From: Vicingaceae bacterium
GTDB taxonomy: Bacteria > Bacteroidota > Bacteroidia > Flavobacteriales_E > Vicingaceae
NCBI GenBank assembly: GCA_028245195.1
Contig: JAOKCF010000008.1
Coordinates: forward strand, 31,993 to 95,992
DNA: 64,000 bases
Reading direction: 5' to 3'
The notes beneath the pieces are model-generated. The model ran no database searches, was not told where the DNA came from, and worked only from the letters and a program-made list of their open reading frames with translations. Every line of letters begins with the position of its first letter. The stretch's first letter is position 1. Shown piece after piece: positions 8,777-16,693 of the stretch. Both the position numbers and the translations under genes were made by a program.

Positions 8777-9757
8777 TTATCTTATAAGGTTGAAACTTCC
8801 TTGTTTTGGAATTTGCTTTCCGTCTAGATAGATTATAGCTTGATAAATATATACTCCTTCAGGAGCAAAAGAGCCATTTTTTAGTTTGCCATTCCATCCA
8901 TTATATATTCCATTGAATACACCGACAATAGTTCCTGAGCTGTTCAAAATATTTACTTGCAGGTTGTCAATCGTAATTGATTGTTCAACAATCAATTGAA
9001 ATTCATCGTTGGTACCGTCAAAGTTTGCAGAAAAAGCATTGGGAAAACTAACTTGTGATGCTATCCGCTTTTGTTCTTCAATTACACCAATTTTTACCTC
9101 ATTGTCAATTGTTGACGAATTCGGTACTTCAGCATCTGATGCTCTCACATTATTCGATGGCTCCGTAGTTTTTGAATTTACTGTGTTATTTGTGCTTGTT
9201 GAATTTTTTCTTGCCGCGGTCTGCTCCTCTATGAATTGCTGATATTCGGCTAAAATTTCATCAATAGTTTTTTTATTAATTATTTGTGTGGCCTTGTCAA
9301 CCTGCACTTCTTTAGTTAGGACAGTTGAAAAATTCGGCTTTTTTGGGTCATCACTAACAGCCTGCAAAGGAGCACTCGTTTCCTTTACGTCCTTAGTTTC
9401 ATTATTTGTGGAAGTATTAGTCTCATTGAGATTATCTAATAATTGTTCTTCTTTTTTTGACCCTTCTTTAAAGTCTGAATTAATTCGAGGATTTTCTGTT
9501 GTTTCATGTTTCGGTTGTATTTTCTTCTCTCCTTCATTATTAAAAATGAAGTAGCTTCCAACTACCACCGCTGTTATAACTACCCCAACAATAGCTGAAG
9601 AAACCCATGAGCTTTTGCCTCCTGTTACAGAGCTGCTTGCCGCACCGGAAGAAATTTCAGACTGGACTTTGGCCCACGCATTAGCGCCAGGGTCCGCTTC
9701 CAAGTTGTGAAGTTTGTCCTTAAACAATTCTTCTATGTTGTTATTTTGCTGTTTCAA
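8777..9757 (-). CDS. Membrane anti-sigma-like protein with a gliding/T9SS-type C-terminal domain
   Basis: The protein has 326 residues. Residues 1-50 resemble the short cytoplasmic region of Bacteroidota ECF anti-sigma-like proteins (EELFKDKLHNLEADPGANAWAKV). A single transmembrane helix lies at about 50-73 (SAIVGVVITAVVVGSYFIF). A long low-complexity Asn/Thr/Glu-rich periplasmic stretch follows, with a short coiled region around residues 160-190. The last ~85 residues (FPNAFSANFDGTNDEF to SFNLIR) look like the CHU_C/gliding-motility-associated C-terminal domain. The gene lies 11 bases downstream of an ECF sigma gene, which strongly suggests that it regulates that sigma factor. The C-terminal domain may sense or bind at the envelope; it is usually found on secreted proteins, so its presence behind a membrane anchor is notable. 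Confidence 0.75.
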   Translation of the reverse strand: MKQQNNNIEELFKDKLHNLEADPGANAWAKVQSEISSGAASSSVTGGKSSWVSSAIVGVVITAVVVGSYFIFNNEGEKKIQPKHETTENPRINSDFKEGSKKEEQLLDNLNETNTSTNNETKDVKETSAPLQAVSDDPKKPNFSTVLTKEVQVDKATQIINKKTIDEILAEYQQFIEEQTAARKNSTSTNNTVNSKTTEPSNNVRASDAEVPNSSTIDNEVKIGVIEEQKRIASQVSFPNAFSANFDGTNDEFQLIVEQSITIDNLQVNILNSSGTIVGVFNGIYNGWNGKLKNGSFAPEGVYIYQAIIYLDGKQIPKQGSFNLIR

Positions 9758-9768
9758 ATTTTTCTCTT

Positions 9769-10296
9769 TTAAATCAAATTTTCAAGTTTCTTTTGAAGAA
9801 TACCTCTCGCTCTCGAATATTGAGATTTTGAAGTATTCTCCGAAATGTTCAATTCTTCACCGATTTCTCGATGCGTGTATCCTTCTATCGCATACATGTT
9901 GAACACTGTTCGGTAGCCGATTGGCAAAGACTGCACCAACTGTAGCAAATCTTTTTTATTTAGTTCACTATTAATTGCTTCGTCTTCTTTTAGTTTGTAG
10001 CTCACATCATCAATAGTAACATTAAATCGTTGATTTTTTATACTTCTAAGGTAATCTAATGAGGTATTCACCATTATTCTGCGTACCCATCCTTCTAAAG
10101 AACCCTTTCCGGAAAACATTCCAATTTTTTTAAAAACCTTAATGAATCCGTCCTGCAAAATATCTTGCGCTTCTTCATAGCTATTAGCATAACGCAAACA
10201 AACCCCTGTCATAATTTTTGAATACCTATCAAACAAAAACTTTTGAGCTTGCTCATCATTGGCTTGACAGCCTCTAAGCATTTCTTCTTCGCTCAT
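9769..10296 (-). CDS. ECF-type RNA polymerase sigma factor
   Basis: This 175-residue sigma-70 family protein has region 2 (YSKIMTGVCLRYANSYEEAQDILQDGF, about residues 25-51) and region 4 (LPIGYRTVFNMYAIEGYTHREIGEELNIS, about 125-154), joined by a short linker and with no region 1.1 or 3. This is the size and layout of extracytoplasmic-function sigma factors. It is followed at 11 bases by a membrane anti-sigma-like gene, the usual pairing. Bacteroidota ECF factors of this type often control envelope or nutrient-uptake genes, but the target regulon cannot be read from this window. Confidence 0.92.
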   Translation of the reverse strand: MSEEEMLRGCQANDEQAQKFLFDRYSKIMTGVCLRYANSYEEAQDILQDGFIKVFKKIGMFSGKGSLEGWVRRIMVNTSLDYLRSIKNQRFNVTIDDVSYKLKEDEAINSELNKKDLLQLVQSLPIGYRTVFNMYAIEGYTHREIGEELNISENTSKSQYSRARGILQKKLENLI

Positions 10297-10408
10297 TTAT
10301 TTTAGTATCTTTTTATCCAAAGTTTTACACGTTGTAATAGATGTAAATAATCAAGCATTAGTTGCATGTGTATTGCAAGTAATTCAAAAATAACTCAGAA
10401 AATTGAAT

Positions 10409-11497
10409 TTATGCCTTTTTGAGAGTGAAGGAAAAGGTTGCTCCTTGTCCCAGTGTGCTGCTTACGTTGATTGTTTGTTTATGTGCTTCTAAAATGTGTT
10501 TAACAATAGCTAATCCTAGTCCAGAACCTCCATCTGCTCTAGAGCGTCCTTTGTCCACCCTATAGAAACGTTCAAAAAGTCGCGGTAATTGTTCTTCAGC
10601 AATACCCTTACCATTATCTTTTACTTCAACCAAAATATTCTCCGCTAAGTCGTAAAGGCGAATGTTTGTTTTCCCTCCTTCTTTGCCATAATTAATTGAG
10701 TTCATTAGCAAGTTGGTAATAACTTGAGTGATTTTGGCTGCGTCTGCTTTTACCATTACACTGCTTGACTCGTTGGAAACGCTAAGTTTTATTCCTTTTT
10801 TCTTGGCTTTGTATTCTACGGCTTCAACTACCTCATTCGCCAAGTTAACGATATTGAATGCTTGAAGGTTTAATTCAATTCTATTGGACTCTAACTTAGC
10901 AATTTCGTCTAAATCATCAACCATCTCAATCATTCTATTGAGGCTTTTCTCTGCCTTTTGAAGAAAACTTCGGTTAATCGTATCGTCTTCTAAACCTCCT
11001 TCTAAAAGTGTTAAAATATACCCTTGTATGCTGAATATGGGGGTCTTTAACTCATGCGATACATTTCCTAAAAAATCTCTTCTAAATTCCTCTTGATCCG
11101 TTAATCGTTCTATTTCTTTTCGATTGTTTTTATCCCATTCAATTACCTCTTCTCTTATCTTTCCGAATATGTCTTCACTCATATCTAAGGTTAAAGGCTC
11201 CCGCTTAAGACCCAATTTTAAGTTATGAATGGTTTTGTAAATGAGTCTAAATTTCTTGTCAATAAACTGAGAGATTCCCCAAAAAATAACCCCATATGAA
11301 ATGGCGATACTACTAACAAACAGCAAGAATATAAAGAAGATGTCGACGTCGTTAGAATAGAAATTAATGGTGCTAACAATAATTAAAACAACTGAAGAAA
11401 TCAGCAGGGCGAGTCTAAAAGAAAGGGCTTTTGGGCTAATATTTCGCATGTTTAAAGCTAGTAAATTTCGGGAAGAACGAGAAACATTAGGTTTCAA
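10409..11497 (-). CDS. PhoR-like membrane sensor histidine kinase
   Basis: This 362-residue kinase has two N-terminal transmembrane helices (about residues 26-45 and 53-76) with almost no periplasmic loop, and a linker containing a HAMP-like coiled segment. The dimerisation/phosphoacceptor domain has His148 (GNVSHELKTP). The ATPase domain shows an N box (ITNLLMNSINYG), a G1 box (DNGKGIAEEQLPRLFERFYR) and a G2 box (GGSGLGLAIVKHI). It overlaps the response regulator gene by 11 bases, so the two are co-translated partners. The very short extracytoplasmic part resembles PhoR, which senses the state of the phosphate transporter rather than an external ligand. Assignment to phosphate control is inferred, not proven. 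Confidence 0.9.
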   Translation of the reverse strand: MKPNVSRSSRNLLALNMRNISPKALSFRLALLISSVVLIIVSTINFYSNDVDIFFIFLLFVSSIAISYGVIFWGISQFIDKKFRLIYKTIHNLKLGLKREPLTLDMSEDIFGKIREEVIEWDKNNRKEIERLTDQEEFRRDFLGNVSHELKTPIFSIQGYILTLLEGGLEDDTINRSFLQKAEKSLNRMIEMVDDLDEIAKLESNRIELNLQAFNIVNLANEVVEAVEYKAKKKGIKLSVSNESSSVMVKADAAKITQVITNLLMNSINYGKEGGKTNIRLYDLAENILVEVKDNGKGIAEEQLPRLFERFYRVDKGRSRADGGSGLGLAIVKHILEAHKQTINVSSTLGQGATFSFTLKKA

Positions 11498-12164
11498 ATT
11501 TATATCCGACTCCTTTAATGGTTTTGATTAGCTCCTCTCCTAGTTTTTCTCTAAGCTTTCTAATGTGAACATCAATCGTGCGATCTCCAACAACAACTTC
11601 TCCACCCCAAATCTGATTCATTATGGCTTCTCTCGTAAAAACTTTTCCGGGCTTACTCATTAACAAGGAGAGTAATTCGAATTCTTTTTTTGGTAAATTG
11701 ATTTCCTTGACACCCTGTTTGATTAAGTACCGTTCTCTATCTATAGAAATTCCACCTGCTTCAATATCTTCTAACACAGTTTCACCACCACCTTTTCTTC
11801 GCAAAATGGCCTTTACCTTACTAATTAAAACTCTTGGTTTAACTGGCTTGGTAATGTAATCATCTGCACCGGCATCAAATCCTGCAATTTGCGAGTAATC
11901 TTCTCCTCTCGCAGAAAGAAACGTGATTAAGGTATTTTTTAATGCAGGAATATTTCTCATTTGATAACACGTTTCCATTCCATCCATTTCTGGCATCATA
12001 ACATCCAATATAATTAGGCTTGGTTTTTCTTCAATAGCAATTTCAATGGCTCGTTTACCATTCTCGGCTGTTAACACTTCAAACCCCTCTTTTTTAAGGT
12101 TGTAGCCAACAATTTCTAAAATGTCGGCCTCGTCATCTACAATCAGTATTTTTTCGTTTTTCAT
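11487..12164 (-). CDS. PhoB/OmpR-family DNA-binding response regulator
   Basis: This 225-residue two-domain regulator has a receiver domain with the acidic pair Asp10/Asp11, phosphoacceptor Asp54 (IILDVMMPEMDG), and the switch residues Ser and Lys in FLSARGED and DYITKPVK. The C-terminal winged-helix domain (about residues 130-225) contains KEFELLSLLMSKPGKVFTR and DRTIDVHIRKLREKLG, typical of the OmpR/PhoB family. It is the first gene of the pair with the histidine kinase. The divergently placed lipoprotein and TonB receptor, across ~260 bases of intergenic DNA, are reasonable candidate targets. Confidence 0.92.
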   Translation of the reverse strand: MKNEKILIVDDEADILEIVGYNLKKEGFEVLTAENGKRAIEIAIEEKPSLIILDVMMPEMDGMETCYQMRNIPALKNTLITFLSARGEDYSQIAGFDAGADDYITKPVKPRVLISKVKAILRRKGGGETVLEDIEAGGISIDRERYLIKQGVKEINLPKKEFELLSLLMSKPGKVFTREAIMNQIWGGEVVVGDRTIDVHIRKLREKLGEELIKTIKGVGYKFET

Positions 12165-12315
12165 GGCGGTTATTATCCTTTTGCTAATAGGGCTAAGTTA
12201 GATGATACGATAAGCTTTCATGTTAATTCAAGATTAATATTATTGATCTTGTCAAGATCGCTCTTCAAAGGTAGTTAAACTTAGCTTTTGTGAGTGAAAT
12301 AGACCTATTTCTGCC

Positions 12316-12334
12316 TTAACATTAAATTAAACAA
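12316..12334 (+). promoter_or_regulatory. Possible PhoB/PhoP-like direct repeat (weak)
   Basis: TTAACATTAAATTAAACAA contains two TTAACA/TTAAAC half-sites at 11-base periodicity, similar to Pho-type boxes. It lies ~50 bases upstream of the promoter of the lipoprotein gene and next to a PhoB-like regulator gene. In AT-rich DNA such a match can arise by chance, so this is tentative. Confidence 0.22.
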
Positions 12335-12365
12335 CGGATAAGTTTTTAATAACTGCAAGGATATA

Positions 12366-12393
12366 TTGCAATTAATAAACAGTTGTTCTTTTG
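12366..12393 (+). promoter_or_regulatory. Bacteroidota-type promoter of the lipoprotein gene
   Basis: A TTG (-33) and TTCTTTTG (-7, one mismatch to TAnnTTTG) are separated by 17 bases. The -7 box ends 33 bases before the ATG at 12427, implying a short leader. Confidence 0.5.
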
Positions 12394-12426
12394 CATCGAA
12401 ATTTTACTGAAACTAAAACTAACAAA

Positions 12427-13641
12427 ATGAAAAATTTTAAACTAACAAGAAAATTAATAATGGGCGCAGCTGCAGCGTGTATCTTATCAGTCTCTTTAAA
12501 CTCATGTAAGGATGATGAAGAAGAACCAGTGAAGCCAATCGAGCAGAATTCGTTAAACACTATACGTGTATCAACAAATATTACTTCAGATGTTACCTGG
12601 ACAAAAGACAATGTTTATTTGTTAACAGGAAGAATTTCTGTAGAAAATGGAGCTACGTTAACTATAAATGCAGGAACAGTAATTAAAGGTGAAGCTGGAA
12701 CAGGAGTAAATGCTAGTGTATTGGTAGTTGCAAGAGGGGGTAAAATTGCAGCAAATGGAAAGGCGGCAGAACCAATTATTTTTACCTCAGCGGATGATCA
12801 AATTACTTCAGAATCGATAGCTTCTCCAAACTTGGACCCAGATCAGAATGGGAAGTGGGGTGGATTAATCATTCTGGGTAAAGCTCCTATATCTGCATCA
12901 ACACCTGAAGCGCAGATTGAGGGAATACCCACTTCTGATGCAAATGGATTATATGGTGGTACAGATTCTAACGATAATTCAGGTGTTTTGAACTACGTTT
13001 CAATTCGTCATGGTGGAACGAACATTGGTTCAGGAAATGAAATCAATGGTCTTACTTTAGGAGGAGTTGGAAGTGGAACGTCAATTAGTAATATTGAGGT
13101 TGTTGGAAACCAAGATGATGGAATCGAGTGGTTCGGAGGTTCTGTAAATGTAACAAATGCATTAGTTTGGAACGTAGGTGATGACGGGATTGACACAGAT
13201 CAAGGTTGGAAAGGAACGTTAGATAACTTTGTAGTAATTACAGTTGCAGGACATTCATTTGAGTTAGACGGACCTGAAGGTTCAGCAAATGGTTCTCACA
13301 CCATTAAAAATGGAACAGTTGTAGCTTCTGATGTAGCAAATATGAATTTTTCGAGAGATCTAATTAATACTGATGCTAACTCACAAGTTAGTTTAGAAAA
13401 TATTCACATTAGCGGCATTGGAGCAAATCAACAAATAAATAGAACTGTTGATAACCCATTGGTATTGTTCACAAACGTTACATTGCATGTTGTTCCTGCT
13501 GATTTAGGAAACTACATAGCTGATGCATCTTCTAAAACAGGGATAAGTGCATCAACAACAGCCAATGCTACAGGTAAAGCAAACATTTTAGCATTTACTT
13601 GGACTTGGGCTGCAAATGCAGGAAAGACCACAGGATTATAG
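12427..13641 (+). CDS. Exported lipoprotein with a predicted parallel beta-helix
   Basis: The protein has 404 residues from the ATG at 12427. A longer in-frame start would cover the promoter and add a non-signal-like N-terminus. The signal peptide ends in the lipobox LNSC (Cys27), followed by an acidic stretch (KDDEEEP). The rest is Gly/Asn/Val-rich with repeated short strand-turn units (NGATLTINAGTVIKGEAG, GTSISNIEVVGNQDDGIEWFGG, NVGDDGIDTDQG), suggesting a right-handed beta-helix. No enzyme motif is clear. It precedes a TonB-dependent receptor and follows a divergent PhoB/PhoR-like pair, so a role as a surface lipoprotein partner in uptake, possibly of phosphorus compounds, is a reasonable guess. 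Confidence 0.8.
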   Translation: MKNFKLTRKLIMGAAAACILSVSLNSCKDDEEEPVKPIEQNSLNTIRVSTNITSDVTWTKDNVYLLTGRISVENGATLTINAGTVIKGEAGTGVNASVLVVARGGKIAANGKAAEPIIFTSADDQITSESIASPNLDPDQNGKWGGLIILGKAPISASTPEAQIEGIPTSDANGLYGGTDSNDNSGVLNYVSIRHGGTNIGSGNEINGLTLGGVGSGTSISNIEVVGNQDDGIEWFGGSVNVTNALVWNVGDDGIDTDQGWKGTLDNFVVITVAGHSFELDGPEGSANGSHTIKNGTVVASDVANMNFSRDLINTDANSQVSLENIHISGIGANQQINRTVDNPLVLFTNVTLHVVPADLGNYIADASSKTGISASTTANATGKANILAFTWTWAANAGKTTGL

Positions 13642-13663
13642 GAAAAAATAAAAATATTATAAA

Positions 13664-13695
13664 ACAGACTCGACGTTGCTCGGGTCTGTTTTTAT
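13664..13695 (+). terminator. Hairpin terminator between the lipoprotein and the TonB receptor
   Basis: ACAGACTCGA and TCGGGTCTGT form a 10-bp stem (one G-T pair) around a six-base loop, followed by a T run. It lies 29 bases before the receptor start codon, so receptor expression must come from read-through or from a promoter overlapping the hairpin. Confidence 0.8.
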
Positions 13696-13723
13696 AGTTT
13701 TACAGCATCATAAAAAACCCGAC

Positions 13724-16630
13724 ATGAAATATATCTTACTTACCATTATTAGTTGTTTTACCATTTTCACATTCGCTCAAACAGGAACGATAAGAGGAGT
13801 TGTTGTTGATGATGAGAATAATGAAACCATTATTGGAGCAAATGCTATTGTTAGAAGTGTCAGCGCAGGAAGTTCAACTGATTTGGATGGAAATTTTTCT
13901 ATTCCAATAATGCCGGGAACTTACGATGTAGAGGTTAGTTATATTTCTTATCAGTCGATAACTATTAAAGGTATTGTTGTAAAAGAAGGAGAAGTAAATA
14001 ATATGGGTTCAATTCGATTAAAGTCTGCTGCTATTGATGTTGGTGAAGTTGTAGTTCAGGCGACTGCATCAAGAAAAAATGAGCAGGCGATGAATAGAAT
14101 CAAGAGCAATTCTGTTACCATGATGGATGGGATTTCTTCTGAAAAATTAGCTTTAACAGGTGACGGGAATGCGGCAGAGGCTGCAAAAAGGGTTACAGGA
14201 GTTTCCATAGAAGGGGGAAAATATATTTACGTTAGGGGTCTTGGAGACAGGTATTCAAAAGTTACTTTAAATGGAATGGATATTCCGGGATTAGATCCAG
14301 ATAAAAACAGTCTTCAAATGGATATTTTTCCAAGTAATTTGATTGACAATATTTTAGTTTCAAAAAATTTTACAGCCGATATGCCGGCTGATTTTGCTGG
14401 AGGAATCTTAAATGTAGAAACAAAAGCTTTTCCAGAAGAAGAAACGATAAATACTTCTATCGGACTTGGCTATAACCCAAGTATGCACTTTAATTCTAAT
14501 TACCTGAGTTACGATGGTAGCAGTACGGATGCTCTTGGGATGGATAATGGTCAGAGAGAAATTCCTAGTTCTGGTTTTCGAAATTACACTCCAACACCAA
14601 ACAATGGAGCTACGGATGAAGAAATCAATTCTTTTGTGGGATCTTTTGATCCAACGTTAGGAGCTTCACGAAATACTAGTTTATTAGATTACAGTTTAGG
14701 GTTTTCATACGGTAACCAAATCGACTTAAAGGATAGGAAAGATACTTCGAACTACACCGGGAAGAAGTTGGGTTATGTTTTCTCATTATCTTATAAAACT
14801 GATTATACTTATTATGATGAAGTAGAATATAGCGAGTATCAAAAGGCAACAGAGGCCAATGTTTATGAAATGGTTAATGCTAACACACAAACGGGTGAGC
14901 TTGGTGAGAAAAATGTACTCGTAGGAATTATGGGAGGTTTGGCATACAAAACGAATTCATCAAAGTATAGACTTTCGATCTTGAGATTGCAAAATGGTAC
15001 AAGTAAGGCAGGTAAATTTAACATTGAGAATAATCCATTAGGAGTGGGTCAATCAGGTTTCTCTGCTAACTCAGATAATTTAGAGTACAACGAAAGGTCA
15101 TTAACTAACATTATTATTAACGGAACACACGTGCTTGAAAATAATGATTGGGAACTAGATTGGAGAGTTTCTCCAACTCTTTCAACATCTGAAGATCCAG
15201 ATATTCGAAAGACAGCTTTTACAAGAGGTGATAATGGCTATCAGCTGAGCCCCGGAGATGGTGGCTTACCTTCAAGAATTTGGAGAAACTTAGTGGAAGT
15301 GAATCTTTCTGCAAAAACTGACTTAACAAAGAAATATAAATTGTTCAATGAGAAAGCAAAATTGAAATTTGGTGTAAGTTATACCGCAAAAGCAAGAGAT
15401 TATGAGATTTTGGGTTACGATATGCAATTGAGATCAACTCTAACTCAACGATGGGAAGGGAATGACGCAAACCAAATTTTAGACCCTTCCAATATTCATC
15501 CAAATAGACCAAACGGGGTTCACTATTTGCCAGCTAATAGAGAAATAAATTCCAATGCATACGAATCATCAATACAAAACATTGGAGTGTACATTTCAAA
15601 TGAATTTACAGTTTCTTCTAATTTAAAGGCAGTTGTTGGAATTAGAGCAGAGCAGTATACTCAGTGGCATACAGGTAGAGATATTGCAGGAGCAGCAGGA
15701 GACCCAAATGGAAATATTTTGGATAATGAAAAGGTACTAGAATCTTTAGATATTTTTCCTACATTAAATTTGATATACGCAGCAAAGGAACAGCAAAATT
15801 TTCGTTTTGCATACGCTAGAACTATTGCTCGGCCATCATTTAAAGAATTGTCGTTTGCTCAGATAATTGATCCATTAACAAACAGAATTTTTAATGGTAG
15901 CCTTTTCCAATACGATGATTGGGATGGAGAATTAATCCAAACAAATATCGATAACGTTGATTTAAGATGGGAGAAATTTATGGAAAGGGGGCAAATTTTG
16001 TCTGCAAGTGCATTCTTCAAGAACTTTGAGAACCCAATTGAGTTAGTTCGAATTCCGCAACAATTAACCACAAGCGAGTTTCAACCTCGAAATGTAGGAA
16101 ATGGAAGAATCTTAGGGATAGAACTTGAAGCTACTCATGGGTTAGATTTTATTGCTGAAAGCTTAAAAAACTGGAGCGTAAGTGGCAATTTAACTCTAGT
16201 GAGATCAAGAGTTGACATGACAGACAGAGAATATGATGCTCGTAATATTTTTGAGAAAGAAGGGGAAACTATAGAACGAACAAGACAAATGGCAGGACAA
16301 GCTCCTTATGTGGTAAACTTTGGATTAAGCTATAAAAACATTGAAAGCGGTTTAACTGCAGGTGTGTTCTATAATGTTAAAGGTCCTGCATTAGAAATAG
16401 TAGGGTCTGGTAGATTTCCAGATATTTACCAAGAACCATTTCACAGCGTGAACCTGGGAATTAACAAGAAATTAGGAGAAGAGCAAAACACAGTTGTTGA
16501 CCTGAAGGTCTCCAACCTATTGAATGATAAAAGAGAAAGTTTTTATCGTTCTTACGATGCAACGAATCAAGTTTTTAGTAGTTTAAATCCTGGAACAACA
16601 ATTAGTATAGGAGTTAGCCACAACTTTTAA
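13724..16630 (+). CDS. TonB-dependent outer-membrane receptor with N-terminal carboxypeptidase-regulatory-like domain
   Basis: This 968-residue protein starts with a signal peptide (MKYILLTIISCFTIFTFA). A CarboxypepD_reg-like domain follows (about residues 20-105, GTIRGVVVDDENNETIIGANA), then a plug domain with IYVRGLGDRYSKVTLNG and ADMPADFAGGILNVETK. The large C-terminal region forms the 22-stranded barrel and ends in GTTISIGVSHNF with a terminal Phe. The ATG at 13724 was chosen because the upstream ORF extension covers the terminator. Receptors of this type import substrates using TonB energy. The substrate is unknown; the neighbouring PhoB/PhoR-like system hints at phosphorus acquisition. 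It is paired with an upstream lipoprotein, but not with a SusD homolog. Confidence 0.92.
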   Translation: MKYILLTIISCFTIFTFAQTGTIRGVVVDDENNETIIGANAIVRSVSAGSSTDLDGNFSIPIMPGTYDVEVSYISYQSITIKGIVVKEGEVNNMGSIRLKSAAIDVGEVVVQATASRKNEQAMNRIKSNSVTMMDGISSEKLALTGDGNAAEAAKRVTGVSIEGGKYIYVRGLGDRYSKVTLNGMDIPGLDPDKNSLQMDIFPSNLIDNILVSKNFTADMPADFAGGILNVETKAFPEEETINTSIGLGYNPSMHFNSNYLSYDGSSTDALGMDNGQREIPSSGFRNYTPTPNNGATDEEINSFVGSFDPTLGASRNTSLLDYSLGFSYGNQIDLKDRKDTSNYTGKKLGYVFSLSYKTDYTYYDEVEYSEYQKATEANVYEMVNANTQTGELGEKNVLVGIMGGLAYKTNSSKYRLSILRLQNGTSKAGKFNIENNPLGVGQSGFSANSDNLEYNERSLTNIIINGTHVLENNDWELDWRVSPTLSTSEDPDIRKTAFTRGDNGYQLSPGDGGLPSRIWRNLVEVNLSAKTDLTKKYKLFNEKAKLKFGVSYTAKARDYEILGYDMQLRSTLTQRWEGNDANQILDPSNIHPNRPNGVHYLPANREINSNAYESSIQNIGVYISNEFTVSSNLKAVVGIRAEQYTQWHTGRDIAGAAGDPNGNILDNEKVLESLDIFPTLNLIYAAKEQQNFRFAYARTIARPSFKELSFAQIIDPLTNRIFNGSLFQYDDWDGELIQTNIDNVDLRWEKFMERGQILSASAFFKNFENPIELVRIPQQLTTSEFQPRNVGNGRILGIELEATHGLDFIAESLKNWSVSGNLTLVRSRVDMTDREYDARNIFEKEGETIERTRQMAGQAPYVVNFGLSYKNIESGLTAGVFYNVKGPALEIVGSGRFPDIYQEPFHSVNLGINKKLGEEQNTVVDLKVSNLLNDKRESFYRSYDATNQVFSSLNPGTTISIGVSHNF

Positions 16631-16650
16631 GGTCCAGGTTTAGTCATAAA

Positions 16651-16680
16651 AAAGTCCTGCCAAATAGTTGGCAGGACTTT
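16651..16680. terminator. Bidirectional terminator between TonB receptor and acyl-CoA ligase
   Basis: AAAGTCCTGCCAA and TTGGCAGGACTTT form a perfect 13-bp stem with a four-base ATAG loop, flanked by A and T runs. It separates two converging genes and should stop transcription from both sides. Confidence 0.9.
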
Positions 16681-16693
16681 TATGCTTGAACTT

